Below, one piece after another: positions 40,626-55,900 of a DNA stretch of 64,000 bases. The stretch covers positions 9,308,001-9,372,000 of the forward strand of contig JAZGTH010000001.1 in NCBI GenBank assembly GCA_036877525.1, written 5' to 3'. The translations under genes were made by a program, and so were the position numbers. The stretch is from Chromobotia macracanthus (lineage: Eukaryota; Chordata; Actinopteri; Cypriniformes; Botiidae). How positions within the stretch are numbered: the stretch's first letter is position 1; every line of letters starts with the position of its first letter. The notes under the pieces are model-generated. The model was not told where the DNA came from, ran no database searches, and saw only the letters and a list, made by a program, of their open reading frames with translations.

Positions 40626-43600
40626 ATGGAGGAAAGTAATACCTGTGAATCAGTCCCAGATTTGAAGGATCTGGAGGTGAAAGTGGGCAGAAAGACCCCA
40701 GAGGGACTCCTGAAGTGGATGAGAGAGGACCACAAAAACATCTCTCATCATCAGACAGAGAATAATGAAACAGAGAAGAACGGCCTGGATGAGAAGATCA
40801 GAAAGCTGAAACTGGAGATGGTAAGATCTTTTAGTAAATTATTAAGAAATCTCTAAAATTGTATCTGACAAGGTGACCCTCTCTTTTACACTTTACACAT
40901 TAAAATTTAAACTTAAAATTTAAAATCCATCCATAAAAATGGATGGATGGTGTGTAAAATGTAATGTGAAAATGTAAAATCAAGGGATTTGTTGACTTCA
41001 TCATATAGACTCCAGAGCTGCCCCGCATGTTAATAGTAAAGACCTTCCCAGCGAGTTATGCGCAACATTTACACCAGCATGGATGCGCTTGGGTGCTCAA
41101 GTGTTTATGCAATTTTTAGGAAATGCACTAACAGTTGTTTTGTTTGTCATTAAGAGAAAAGTTTCCATTAAATCTGTTTTTCTACTGTGATTGTATCCTA
41201 TCCATCAACAAAGCATGTGTGCTGCAGAAAGTGTATGACATAAAGCTCCTGGCATCCTGGATTCCTGTTTGTTGTTGTTTGTCACATATCTGTAGAAAAA
41301 TTACAATGTGAAGCTTCTGCGCACAGACAATGTTTACATCTTTTCATAACAGAACTCCCAAGTAGAAGCCTGTTTTTGTTTTCTCATTTTAAAGGGTCCC
41401 AACCCACATTCCACAAACCAAATCAACCAGACACAAAAGAATTTCTCACAGTGTTGCCAGACAGTAAATTGCACATTGAAACAAGGTTATAACTGTCATA
41501 CAGGCAACAATAGGTTCATTAACAAACAGGCAGATTGCTTGCAACCACATATCTGTAAAGATGCTGTTTTAATAGGTTGTATTTATATTGTAACCCAAAG
41601 TAACTTTTGGCTCTTGGAGCAGATACACCCCTAGCTGTATAGAGAATTGTTGTAATTAGGGAAATTAACTTGTTCCCCAGTGGAATGTGGAGCCATTAAG
41701 GAAATGGACCCTGACATTGTTGCTATGATGCTCTTATCTGACTTCTTAAAAGACCTTAAAACTGTCATGAAGTATGCTACTGCCTGTTACGTTACAGCTA
41801 CAATCTGTAACATGTTTTTGGTTAAAATGCACCAAAATCCTTTTTTGTGCAAATACATGACTTACCTTACATACATGACATGGTCTCCTTACCTTAACCT
41901 GATTCCCAAAGGTAAGTGTATAATAATGATTTATAATTTTGGCTATGAGGTCCAATTCGCTGGAAATGTTTTGACTGTCATGTCCATAAAGAAAAAGTAG
42001 AAGACCCTTCTACAACATAGTGTGCCTGGGTGCTAGGTGGTTGTACAGCAGTTCCTTACGATTCAAAGTTATCCACGTTAAGAAAGTAACTCTGCAAGTA
42101 ACTTGTGTGAGACAGTGTAGACTGATTTTAGCTGTACATGGATCATTACAAAACACTGGAAATCATTTTCAGGAAGTGCAACAAACAGCTTGTTACTTAT
42201 GCCACCTGTGATCTGCATGAAAAAAGAGCGAGAGGGAGGTCTCCTGAATGACTTTCAGTAGCTTGGCCGCCTGTGAATGCAGCTCTCTCTCCCTGCCTGA
42301 TACACAGATGGGAAACACAGGGGATGTTGTGCTGACAGATGGAGGAAAGGGAGATGACTCCTCAGTCTGAACGAGAGGAAAAAGAGAGGAGGGGAAAAGA
42401 GAGAGAAATAGAGGGGCACATGGATGTTAGATGAAAGACAGGAGATGGAGGTGATGTTGACATATAAAAGATCCTGCCAGCAATCCTGGTCATATTGCTG
42501 TTTAAGAGTGAGGACACATATTACACATATTGACATGAGTTTTATTGTATGCGGACTTGCATGAACTTTATGAATTAGCAATTTATTTGAAGATAAGGTA
42601 TGTAATTTCTGTGACATTGGCATCACTGAACAGAATTGCAAAAGTAAGTACTGTTCAACACAGTTTTTAAACACTCCCACTATCTGCCGTTGGTCAAACA
42701 AACAAAAAGTCCCACTCCACACTCACGCCATGTACTAAGCAGTGTTACTGTATTGAGCTGGTTAGGATACTCAAAGAGAGTAACGTTTTTAATGGTATTT
42801 GTTAGAAGTAATGCGTAATTTAACCATACTTCTATAGTCAATTTACTGCAGTCGTTTTTCTTTACAGGATTTCAAAATGGCATGGCCAAAAATGGCAACA
42901 TCGACATTCTTCACATACTTGACTCAAGACCTAAAATCCTCTTTATCTTTGAATAATTTTTTTCTAAACTCAGGGAGCCGTAATTGTAAAATTATGCATT
43001 ATTGTAAAACAGCTACTGTATGTTATAATATAGTGCTAATGAGCAATAAGACAAAGTGGCCATTTCACCAGTTAGAGAAATGAAAACTCACTAACAGTAC
43101 ACACACAAAGCTACATGCTCTGGTGTGATATGGAACAGAACAGGACACCACAGCATGGAAAATGAGTTCTGCAGAGCTTCAGGGATTAGAACACAAGATG
43201 TATGGTTTTAAGGAGTGGGGGAAATGGAATTCTCCTGGCCGTGAGAATAAAGAGACTTCTCCAGCGTGAGCCTCAGACACTGGAATGTTCTCCCTGAGGA
43301 GAGTCTGTGGGTCACACTGTGGCTTTGCAGGCTGGAAGGATGGAAGCTTCAGTCCATAAAGACAGTCAAGCTGTTTAACAAAGGTGGTTATATTGCATGG
43401 GGTTATAATGATAATGTGATTTAGTTAGCATGCACTAAGGTCTTTGTTTAAGATATCTTTGTCATTTAAAAAACTTTAGATAGGTCATAATGGTCATACT
43501 AGTTGTCAAAGAACTGGTCCACTTAGGAGGCAGACTAATTTAGGTTAACTTTTTGCTTATTTTTTCTATTTTTCTTAGATATTTTTAGCATTGATGATTT

Positions 43601-46600
43601 AGCTGTTAGACAGTTTGTTTTAGCTGTTAAATGGTTTGTACTTAAAAACCCTGTCTGAGAAGTTAATTCAATCCTCTTTAAAGCACTGCTGCTACAACTG
43701 TACACATTCAGGTGGATGTTTTTAGCTGTTGTGTCAGATCTCATGCTGTTCCTGCCACAAGCATTGAGTTTTTAAGACAACGTGTCAAGTTAAAAATAGT
43801 CTTGACTTTTGAAAACGCATTGTAACGCTTCTCGATTTTAGTTTATTTAGCTGTAAGTCTTGCTGTTTTTGAACACAACAAAGTGCCTTATGTACACACT
43901 TAACAAAAAAAGCACTCAGTCGGTGGTCAGATAGCGAAAAATTGCGGCATAGCTTTCGAACATTTCTGACCTGTATTCAGCACACTTGTTTCAATTAAAA
44001 ATCTCAGATTTGAATTCAAATGTAATTCAAAGGTAACAGTTTTGAATTTGAATATCCAAAGATATTATTATTTATTATCCATTTTTTCAGTTTGACTGTT
44101 CCTGATGCAGTTATAAAGATGCAGAAAGGCAGAAGTAAGGCAAGGCCAGATCAGCATTTACCACACCATTGCTGAGACAGAGAGAATATTTATGAGTATG
44201 TTCATCAGTCTCAGAGACTCAGGCTGAGATGCAGAGTGAACATCAACCCAAACCAGAGCAGATCTGTTATAATCTGATTTCTAAATCTCATATACATCTT
44301 TTCCTATTTACTTTTCCTATCTTTTGCCATATTTTATATCCTGTTTAATGGTTGTTTAGCTTGCCTTCTAAATTTGGCTTTACTCCCCAACCGTTTTTTC
44401 TCCCATGATCTCTTTTTCCAGAATGTTCTGCAGTTTTTTCTACTGTAATTAGTGTAGTTGACATCAGCAGCCCTCTATGGCCTTTAAATTACACAGCGGG
44501 CATGCATGTATAGGATAAGAATATACTTTATTTATGACAAGACCTGTACATTTACATGTATTTATTTCATTATGTTCTAAAGTTGGACTTGAGTTTAGTG
44601 TTATCCAGCACACTTTTTCCAAGACCACTTTCTCCAATCATCATTAATCATCATTGTAATCACACTCTGGCATCTTATGTCATTTTGAATGTTATTTGAT
44701 TCTATATCTTAAAAATGCAACTTGCACAGTTAGCTCTTTGTGTGATTGAAGATATGTGATATGTGTGATTGTAACTCAGAGGAAGTACTGAGTGTTTGAT
44801 GAACACTGTTATATACTGTAGGCTTGAGAAGTGTTCAGTGAGCCAGAGAAGTTCAGGACTTACTGTATCAGATTACATGTGGTAAATGCCTAACTTCCTG
44901 AAAATCTGACAACGCTGCCAAATTAAGCATCATAATATACTTCTGAGAACTACCATCACATTTTGATAGATATACCTCATAAAATGAGAATCCAGTCCAA
45001 AAAAAGGATATAATGAGGAAGGATCTAATGTATTACAAGGATTTCAACTATAGGATCAATAGCATCCATTTTTACTTTCTATTGATTTAAGCCCAGGGGG
45101 CTCCAGGACGAGACAATGATGATGATGTATTAGATTGTTAATGGCTGTGCACATATTCCTTGATTGATTAATATATAGATATTCTTTATGGATAACATTT
45201 TTTTATTACAGATTTATTATGAGTAGCTCTGTTTTAAAACAGAGGTGGGTTGATTGACTTTTTCAATATCTTGCCTTTGCAAAATTCCTTTTAAAATTCT
45301 GATGTGCATTGTTTATTTTGGGTGCATTGTTTATTTTCTCATTTGTTGATAAGTTATACAAAGACCCAAATAGATGTTTTTTCTGAAAATGTGATGTTTT
45401 CAGCAGATATGTAGTACTTTTGGTTCCGCATTTGACGTTAAAATTCATTACACTGATTTTTCCCAAAATGTGAAAAAAGTCTGCAGATTCTCACTCGACC
45501 TGGTTATACATTTAGGTCTGCTTTAGACATTATGTTTGGATGTGTCAGATAAAAACTACTTAGCCCATTTTGCTGTGGGAATTCAGAAGAGCAGATCAGT
45601 GCCTTGCTAGAGAGATGGATGCTGTCAGGAAGATCTATAAATCTCAATAGCATTTACTGTAATGAACCTCCGGCTCTGCAGTCAGCACAGGACTCCAATC
45701 TTGCTTACAAACGCCAGAACTCTTCACAACAATCAGCACTAATCTTAACACTTTTAGAGGATTTGTGCTCTGTTCTGATTTGTGACCTGTTGCATTTTCT
45801 CAGTCAGTGCTAATTATGTTAATGAAAACTTAATTAACATAAGTAAAAACATTTTAACTTAAAGTCTAAAAGTACAGACAGTATTGGAAAAACCAAAAGT
45901 ATCTGTAATATTTTAAATATTTAACATTATTACTAAAATAAAAAACTTAGTTTTTGACAAATAATGTTAAACATTTGAATGATGTCAGTTTATGCATCAT
46001 TTAATCCTAATGTTAATGCTAATATACTAAAACTAAACTGAAAATGTAAAATAAAAGACCTAAAACTAAATTAAACTGAAACATAAAGAAAACTAAACTA
46101 AATTGACAAATACATTTATTAAATTCTGTTTCCTACATTTTTGTTTTATGGAAGGGTGTAAGATTCTTTGTAGATATTTTGGACTATAGATATGATCATT
46201 GAGAACTCATTCCTCTTGATGTGCATTTGTCTGTATTTCCTCTTCTGGACAGGCTTATCTACGCGCAGCAGATGTCAAGATCTTGAACCAGTTGATAGCA
46301 TTACACGAGGGCATTGAGGCAGTCAAATGGCTCCTAGAGGAGCGTGGTGCCCTCACCAGCCGCTGCAGCAGTCTGACCAGCAGTCAGTACAGCTTGGGGG
46401 AGGGACCTGACATGTCATGGAGGGGCAGCTGGAGCAGCCTGCAGGACCCCCATGACAAGTTAGACAACATTTCCATTGGCAGCTATCTGGACACATTAGC
46501 TGATGATCTGGATGAGTACTGTCCCTCCAGTGGGGCTGATTCAATACTCTGTACTGCCCCTCTTGGGACAGAGGGATCCAAAAGTACCGGGGGAGGGATA

Positions 46601-46969
46601 AGCGGTACCATTGGATCCGGAACCAGATCTCCACAAGTCAATTCCAGTGGTCATAAAGAAGAAGCTCAGGTTTGGAAGGTGGCATCTGAGACAGGAAAAC
46701 CACACCCTTCTGTCGGCTATGACCCTAACAATGCACAGCTCAACAAAACCAATGGAATTGTGGGCAAAGCAGTGAAGCAAATTGTCAGCTCTGATTCACC
46801 CACAGCCTGTCTGGCAGAGAAGCTGGGGAAGAATCTAAGCCCTAAAGTGAAACCTTACAAGAATGGCAAAGTTGAGCTGGAGACTTGCAAAATGAATGGC
46901 AAGGTACAACTGGAGTATGATGCCCACTGGCGTTGGGTGCAGTCCCAAGATGATGTAACATTTTTGTGA
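40626..46969 (+). CDS. lurap1: Leucine-rich adaptor protein 1 (LRAP35a)
   Basis: LURAP1 is an adaptor that links MRCK kinase and MYO18A to control lamellar actomyosin flow, and it also acts in NF-kB signalling. Two coding exons, 40626-40820 and 46253-46969, join in phase 0 to 303 aa, longer than the human protein (about 239 aa) because of an expanded middle. The first exon has LKDLEVKVGRKTPEGLLKW, and the exon junction falls in the leucine-rich helix KLKLEM/AYLRAADVKILNQL. Next come HEGIEAVKWLLEERGALTS and RCSSLTSSQYSLGEG, the conserved serine-rich core, then RGSWSSL and the DNISIGSYLDTLADDLDE stretch. The end is HWRWVQSQDDVTFL; the DDVTFL tail is shared with the mammalian protein and looks like a PDZ ligand. 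The 5.4 kb intron contains no other gene. Confidence 0.94.
40925..40948. repeat. Perfect 10-bp hairpin in lurap1 intron
   Basis: The arm atccatccat (40925-40934), a loop of four A residues, and its complement atggatggat (40939-40948) form a short, tight stem-loop. Confidence 0.85.
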
Positions 46970-49900
46970 TAATGTACGATTATCAAACCAAAGGTGTTGA
47001 TTTGACCTGGTGTGCTTCTCTGTCCACCACTGAGCTTTTGTTTGCAGACCTTGATTTCTGATTACTTTGAGGCCAACCTCAATCTCCTTAAAATGACAGA
47101 GGTCAAGAGGTGAGTAAAAGGAAATGGAAAGAAGCTTAAACTTATCAGATCAAAAGATTCCTGGATCCTGAATTAATTACATTCTCTAAATCAGGTTGTG
47201 TAGATGTTTTTAAATGCATGTTTCAAATGTGCAGTTTTATTTTGGAATCATAATCTTTTCTGAAATCTATCAAAAGATTTTATCTATCAAAAATACTTTT
47301 ATTAAAAATAAAAGTATTCATTAATGAGTCACAACATCTTTAGCAAATAAAAGTTTAGTGCATAAGTTAGTATGTTTATTTCATTTAAATCATGTATCTT
47401 CAACTCTGTTAACTTGTATTGTTTTGTTTTTATTTTACGCATGTGAGATATTTTTCTCTTTTAGGCCTATCAGAGGTTTAAAAATGTTAAAACTGTCATC
47501 AGTGGTAATAATTTTCTTTTGTAAATTGACAAACAGAGATTCATCAAGATAATGACTCAGGATAATCATTCATTTTTGATGAATCTTTATGAATCCTTTT
47601 TCTGTCTGCAGAATGCACATTTGTTCAATTTGACAAGAACATTGATCATTTTCCCAATATATCAGAGTGGACCAAAGTTTAAGCTAAACCAATCCAAGAG
47701 CTTGAAACCGCAGCTTATTTTGTTACTCACTTTGTGGTTATTACAACAATGGACAAAATGAAGTGTAGCATTTAAGCCCTAAACTTAAACTCAAATAGGA
47801 GGAAACATATAAATCATACTCTATTTTACTACCACAAGTCTTAAATTTCTCTGCATGAACGTCTCAGTGTGTTGCTTTGAGTTAACATTTAAAGGTCAAA
47901 GAACACATCCATTCTGAATACCAAGCATGTTCCCATCTGTTACAATGTCACCCTGTTAAAGAGGGAGTTTAAAATCAGCAACCCCCTTGAGTTGCCTTTG
48001 ACAATTAATTATACAATCACAATGTTGTTTTTTAATATATATACATATTTAAAAACTGCTTGTACTGTTTGTCTGTCAGTATGCTTATGTAATCAGTCAG
48101 TAATAATGCTGTAGTAGAAATCTTCTAATCAGGTAAACTGTGAGTTAGCTGTAGAGAACCAACATACAATCCAGGAATGCAGTTCTGGAGTACCAAGTCC
48201 TGTTGATTACAGACTTGCAGGAGCTTTGTGTAAATGAAGATGTCAAATATTGCTCTGCACATAATGATAATGTTCACGCTATACAAATGCATGGAGGTCA
48301 GTTGTTGTGCTGTGATCTTTGCATTTGTAATTTGTTATTTCCTTGCAATGTAGAAATGGGTGACATTAATTACCTAAAGTGCACTTTTAATTTAAAGTTG
48401 CTCACAGATGGCTAACTCTAACTAGTTCATCACGTTCTGCAGTATATGTCTAACTCTGTTCGGATTCCTGTATTGCCTATATTTTGTGTGCCAAGAGAAC
48501 TGCATTATTGTAATATATTTTGTTTAATTAATGACCTAAACTACAGTTCTATCAGTATTCAGTAATATAACAGGGCGTTATGTAATAAAACACAGTACCT
48601 GGCGAAAGATTTGAATTCTAAACAAGTGAAACCTGTGTATTCAGTTTGTATATGTGCAGTGAATGTGCATTCATTGTTTTTGTGTTTGATTTGTGCATAA
48701 TAACAGGCAGTATTATAACTAAACTCTGAACAGACCATTCTCTTCTCACAAACACCCACTCTCAGTTAATAATGTCTGTGCCTTTAGGAAGGGGTTTCCA
48801 TGACTACTAAAATATGTGTGCAACTCGTGCGCATGTGTTGCTCAGCTGTTTGGTTAGAGTTGGGTGGAAATGGAGATAGTCTCAGAAGCTGCTGTGTGAA
48901 GAGGAGAGGAAGAGGGAACAGGTCAAGATATTAGAGTGAGATGGTGCAAGCATGATTCAAGAGAGAAAGTGAGCGAGAGTACTGGGAAAAGTGAGAATTG
49001 CATTGGTTGAAGAAAAATGCAATAAAAGATATAGAAGAAAACATTCCTGATTCACATGGGCCCTGGGCAAGATTAGATAAAAGGCAAACCTCAGCTCACC
49101 TCCACACTTTACTGTATCTATGTACTGGATAGAAAGCTGAATAAAATCCATGATCAACTAAAATAATTTTATATACAAAGAAATAATACAATTAAATTAC
49201 TAATAAAAAATTTAAATGAAAATATGGCATTTTATTTTGTGATTTAAATAATTTGACCCACACTAACCTTCTGTTGTCATAAGCACACTGCTTATCGGTA
49301 CAGATGAATAGCAAGGTACAACAGTTCATTTTCAATAAGAGGGGTAGGTGGAACCAAGAGCAGGTGCAAAACTATATCTGCCTAGGCTGAGTGATTGAAT
49401 GGAGAATAGTATTGTATAATACTGTTTGACAAATATGCCTATATCTAGTATACAGAATAATGTCTCCCATTCACTTGAACTCTTAGGATTTTGTTTTTAC
49501 TTTTTAATAGGTACATTTTGATATTTAAGGTAAGCAGCATACATAGCCAATACTAAGGAAACACTAAAAGTTAAAATTCAAAATTAAAAGCTTCTCTTTC
49601 TGTCACCTTGCTAGACAACAGTATCAGCTAACTTCTCTTTGAAAACAAATGACAATGTTTGTATTGGACTTAACTCATTTTAAAGCTTTTGGTGGTAAAA
49701 CAGCACAGCAGGATCTTAATTTACATAATGGGTTCCAAATGAGAGATTTTTGCTTAGTCAGCATGGCGGCTAACTCTCTGTTAAATGCGTTTTGTTAGTT
49801 AAACACAGGCTGACTTACTCTACACCACTAACCACACAGTGAGGCATCTCTGCACCTCCTCTGTCTATAAAGATTCAAACACAGTATTGGTGGCAGCCTA

Positions 49901-52900
49901 ACCAAAAGAGCATGTGTGTCTTGACTCTTCCACTATTAAAACATGACATATATCCAACAATGTGTACAGCAGTGTTTGCTTGTGTTTTTATCCTTTTCTA
50001 TTAAAATTATGGGAAAATGGGGCAAGAAAGTGGTTTCATTATGAGTATATGGCATTTTATTTCCATTTACTTCAGCAAAATTGTTGGCAAGTATGAACAA
50101 ACTTGATGCCAAAGTCTAAGAAAGTTGTTGTCTGCTATTTAAATAAGACCACCCAATTACAGGAATTATATAGGTTATATATTTGGTATGTTGCCCAGCC
50201 TGTACTGAGAAATACATTCTCAGTACAAAGCAGTCCATAAAATGCATGTGCAAATGCATGAATGTAAGACTAATGTATATTCTCAGAATCCAAATTCGTT
50301 GTATATTTTAATAAAAAATTTACAACAGCCCCCAAACCAAATAATAAAAAACATTATTTATGAATGTTATAACTAAGGCTATCACAGATCATCAGTTAAA
50401 AAAAATTATCTTGAATAATTTGGCATTTTATTATACATACTGTAAATTCACCCAACCCATACTGTATGCAAACACTCAAATGCATAACATCCCTCACCCA
50501 CCCCTAACCCACATGTATATTGTCAATTACATAACAACCCCGCCCCATCCTTTTAAAGAGAATCTATAGGCTGTAATGCCTCACCATCTACAATGACCCT
50601 ATAAAACTAGTCTGATGTTCCCACACTCTAGCTAAAGTAACTAGCCTTTCCTTAGATTATTATGCAAGTCACATACAGTAAGACTTTACTAAGATGCTTT
50701 AAAGAAGCTTTTGACTGCTTTGGAGACCTTTGCAGGTCTTTGCAGGAATTATTTGTAGGGAATGCCAATATCTCTTCGTTTGCCATGGGGAATGAGAAAC
50801 AGCAGATGATGAAAGAAATATCCGCCTGTTTTCCTGTAGTGCCTTTGATCTCATGCTACTGTTTGTCAGCGCCTGACCATTACTAAAAGAAGGCTGTTTA
50901 GAGTTTGCACACATTTTCTTTGCTCTTGTGTCATTTATTTACATCCTGTGTGCCCAAAGAATTGTGGGAAATGCTTGTGGGAAATTGTGGGAAATGCTCA
51001 AGTTTCTTTTTTTTTTTAATTGTGCTTGAAATCAAGTAAAAGAAAACAAAAGCTAATCAGTATGCACTGATCACATACTATGTTCCCTCTGTAGAACATG
51101 CTATTAAAAACATTTACTTAAACTTGTAATTTAACTAATTATGACAATAAAAATGTAACTGTACACTTATCTTAAATGATTAAAAGTGTATTTTTGTCCC
51201 AAAAAATACTTGAACAAATATATGTCTTAAAATTGTGGCTTGACTCTTAATTCTAGTTGACAAATTACAACACCATATCATACAATAAAATCCTGGAGAA
51301 TTTTACTTCCAGCTTTGTGGCAACAGTTTAGTGAGGACAATGCCAATGCTCCTGTTCACACACTGAGTTCATTTGATAAGGTGTGGCAGAACTGGCCTGC
51401 ACAAAACCCAGTCCTGAAACCCTGGAGAAAACTTGTAATGGAATGAAATGGGAATAAAATGGAATGCAGGCCCTATCACCCAACATCAGTTCCTCAAACT
51501 GATGTGCTTATCCCTCACATGACCTGCACATCAGATTAGGCCAGATAAATATTTACCTATTGGTGCCATATCAATAATAACCAATTCCTGCTCTATGGCT
51601 GTGGTTAAAAGGTTACTCCACTATTTAATTTGGGTTACAGTTATGTGATGGACAGGCATTACAATGAACCTCCATAGTCTTTGTGTCAGTGTGCACAACC
51701 AAATACTGGTTCATATTAGTTTGGTCTGGATAGAAAATTGTTTGTCTTGATGAGAAAACCTAATGCTGTTCACCACTAACCACAACGGCTGTTGAAAGGG
51801 CAGAGATTGACTGTAGAGATGGAGATGCTGAACATATCCCAGAAGCCACTGGAAGGACTCGGTGGGGTTTTAGCCACAGAGAGTCGGTGCTGGGCTCCAA
51901 CAATCACAAAATCAGTAAAGGTTAGTAGAAATGAGCACCATATGAATTGCAGATTGGGCACAAATATTAGAAGGACCCTCTTGCACTGCAAGGACATAAA
52001 GTGTGAAGTACAATAATACAAATGACAAGAATTACAACTAAGGTTTTTTTAAAGGGGTCATCTGGCTACTTTGCTGTAGTTTGGCAAGACCGTAAAACTC
52101 AGATTCCTGTGAAAAACTATGGGGAGGATACAGGTCCATTTACAAAGATTCATATGAGAGATGATAATGAAAACGGATAATGTTTTACAGTGCTATTATT
52201 ACAGGTTGTGTATAATGCACAGTTTCAGATTCCATTCGTGTGCTCAGCCATAATTTCAGAAAAGCAACCAAACACCAGAAGTGGTTTTGGCACCTGTAAT
52301 GTAAAGTTAAATCTTATGATTTACAATGACTTTGATGGCTGCCACGAAATCTCATTTTCCATTCTAGCTGTCTATTTGAGAAGCTATTTTGGTTGAGCAG
52401 TTTTATCCTGAGCTTATGCTGATTTAAAAAAATAAGCTTGCTAGCATTTTCCAGACAGTATCTGGGAAAATAAAATAAAATTATGTAGAATGTACAGTAT
52501 GAATCACTCTGACATGCAATAATGAGGCCCGTTTTACATACATTCTGCCTGCATTGGTTACTCAAATATTTACATAAATGAATGCACAGTGGTGATTTAC
52601 AAACTGATACAATTATTTTGTAATAAAGCTTCAGACCCCAGAGGAGATCTCCACAGCATAGAATCTTATTAGTTAACCACATCAGAGAAACAGTAATGCC
52701 GTAAGTCTTTCCTTTACAGTGGCCTAACCGCAGTTGGCCTCCTCCTGCCTTATTGTTCCGACCCACAGCAGCAGGACATCCACATCTACTGCAGAGGGGA
52801 GAGAGAAACCCAACTTAGTTTTTGTTTCAACTTTCAGAAGTTGCACACATTCCCTGAATTACAGATATAGCAGGTATTTGTCTACAGCCAGTATAAAATA

Positions 52901-55900
52901 ATCATTAACCATACAAAACTAAAATGTTTTTTTCTAGTAACGTGATACTTTGTGTAATATTTCATCTGTGACAAAAATATGTGTGTGTGTGTGAAATGCC
53001 TATTTATGTTGTCATACTGAAATGTTAAAAATGGCAAAGAACAATGCTAAAACTATGTAAACAAAAAAGTGTAACAGATTGCATTTTTAATTTGCAGTTT
53101 TTCAGAACAAACATAGTGTATTATTCCAGAAAAAGATGTTAAATTGACCATCAGGAATAAGCTTTTTATCATTCAAATTCACCCCTTTAATATTAATCAT
53201 TGTAATCTCACATGTATATTGTGCTTGAAAAGTAAATACACGATGATGTCTCTGGTTTGGTACCCAGAAGCAACATCATGCAATAAAGAAAAAGTTTATC
53301 CTACATGCAATTATTTGAGGCCATTTGATGTCATTGAAATAAACATCTTATTACAATTTTCAGCTATTCAGATATGAAAAGATGACATTGAATGACTAGA
53401 TTGCAAAATACATCTCATATTCCTGATATGTTTATCAAGAGGCTGGCACAAAGTGGGGTGTTTTCCTTTGGAGATGTCCAGTTGAGTGGGAGCAGGGGGA
53501 AAGTGAACAAAGGGGCAGAAACAGGCCGCGCTGTTCCCACACTATGATGTAATCAGCCAGTGGCAGGGGGCAGAAGAATTCTCCAAGATTTATCGAGCTC
53601 CTTAATGGATAACAGACAGAAGGACATAACATCTCAAGAACTTATTTATCTTTCTTTGTGAGATTTGTAAGACCACATGTAGCTCATGCTCCTATGATAG
53701 TGAGATTGAAATGAGATCTCAAACACAGAAACATCATCGCATGGCACGAAGGGTTGGAATATAACAACAACAACAGAAATGATTTACTTATTGTTATAAC
53801 TGAGTTGCTAGTTCAACTTTGATTGTATGAGCTAAAACAAAGCTAGATGTGCTGGAATGTGTTCCAGACTCTTGAACTCTTGATTTTTTTGACAAAAAAG
53901 ATAAAGCCCTTTAAAAAATATATTAGCCACATTGGCAAAGTGCAGCTGAATGGGCCTGTCCAGAGCCTCTTACATCCAAATAACCAAAGACAAGTGAGCT
54001 TTGTGCAGCTTGTGCTACTGAATGCCCTGTGAACACATACAGCAGACACAAACTCCTGAAGGTTCTCCAACTGCAATGGTCATGCTATTTGGCAGGTAAC
54101 CTACCTGCCTGGTAACCTTTAACAGGTTTTATTCACGTAAAAACATGTTTAATATGGCTAAAAAAAACTACCTACATTAGGTTACAGCAGTAAAAGTCAT
54201 TTTAAAGGGTTAGAAGATCAAAAATGGAATTTGAATACACAAACAACTGGAAAAGAGGAAAAGCTACAACTGACATGACTTTAAAGACCAATGTGTTTGC
54301 ATACAGGGCTATACTTTCCTGCTTAATTGTTTAACTTTTTCAAACATATTTTGTGAAGCAACTGAATTTATGTAACACGATATTTTTTAATATTTAAAGA
54401 GTCTTGTTCACAGCATCATTCTGTGACTGAATGTTCATTCACATGTGATTTAAATTCCGCACTAATTGAAAACAGGTGTGAAGTTGTTATAATGGACACA
54501 AGGGAGAACTGGTCTATGTCTCTGTGTAGTTTAGAGAGAAACAGAGACTCGAGTCACAGAGAGTGCAGCAGGGAGGGTGAGAGACTTGTCTTTATTGGTC
54601 ATTTATTGCCTGCTGATTTTGAAAACAGGAAGCAAGAGGGAGCAAAACTAAGGAGTCAAAAAGGCCTAATTCTAACCTGTTTACTCCTATTGAAATTAGA
54701 AGTGTGCTCCAGGGAAAATACTGAGGAAATATCATGCATTTTGTAAACACTCAAAATCAACATCTGTCTGGTTCCACATCTAGTAGTTCTCAGCTGGTTT
54801 TACCAAGTGCTGACCAAACACAGCGCCAGCATTTTTCATTAAACAAAACAAAAAAAAAAAAATTCACCCTAACCCTGAAAATTATTCAAATTACCATGTA
54901 CAGACCCATCAATACTAAATTAAAAGCATGACAGACAGACAGAAAGACTGTAGTTTGATTTTTGTTTTTAACCTTTTTAACAGTTTTGTTCATGATTTTC
55001 GAGGGTCTAGATATGTTATATGCCTGGCCAAGTAGGCATCTGTTAACAGCAATACACATGGTAAGCATTTTCTCCTACCTTTCAAAAGTTCATAAGCCTA
55101 TTCTTTTCCAGTGCTAACTATATATAAATTCATGATTCGTTGCATTATTTGCCCCTGCTGTTTGTGACCCTTTAGAACAGACCTGTGTACTAATTTTAAA
55201 AGGCTATCCTAATTGTGAATTCAATTCAGAGGGATAAAGTACAATGTACTTTTCTATATTTTTTTACTTATTTTCTCTTACTGTCCTGTGCTTTTTAGGT
55301 TAGACTGGAGATTACGAAGATTACCATAGACTGCATACAGTATAGTATCTTCACATCCCTGACAGCAACAGAAGCCAAATTTCTCTGATTTCTGCATCTG
55401 TTTACATCCTGTAATAGCTTAACATTTGACCCAGATGCAGTGCTCTCAAACCAAGCACTTAGAAATGTCAGAATATAATTCCCTACATGCTGCTGGCTTC
55501 ATTAAATGCCTTGTGAATAAAGGATTTTGGACAGCATTGCCCCTAATTTCTCTTATCAGTGACAAACAATATATAACTTTATATGTCATATATTTTTATA
55601 GTTGCATTTTTTTGTAAGACTTTTTGACACAGTTACACAGAGGAAAAGGTTTGAATGAAATTTAATAAATGTTTTTGGAGAATTGTTAAACATTTGCCTA
55701 ATAATTCAATTATAAACATATACATTTTAGTTTGTACAACGATTTAATGTCGCACCATTTAAACCCGATTGTTTCTACCTGACCTTGACTGATAAATCAG
55801 ATCGGACACTGAAATTTATTTTCTTGCTATGATGTCAAGGAAATCAACTTTTTCCTGGGAGGTGAGGTGCCTGCCAGGAAAATGTTTATGTAGAAAGAGA

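Noticed and set aside
42255..42722. A 155-codon minus-strand open frame inside the lurap1 intron
   Set aside because: It arises from a purine-rich tract (42360-42420) read in reverse, giving leucine/serine/phenylalanine runs; no domain and no conserved motif.
52314..52766. A 150-codon minus-strand open frame in the lurap1-wwc3 gap
   Set aside because: It is cysteine- and leucine-rich noise, with no recognisable family and no supporting neighbour exons.
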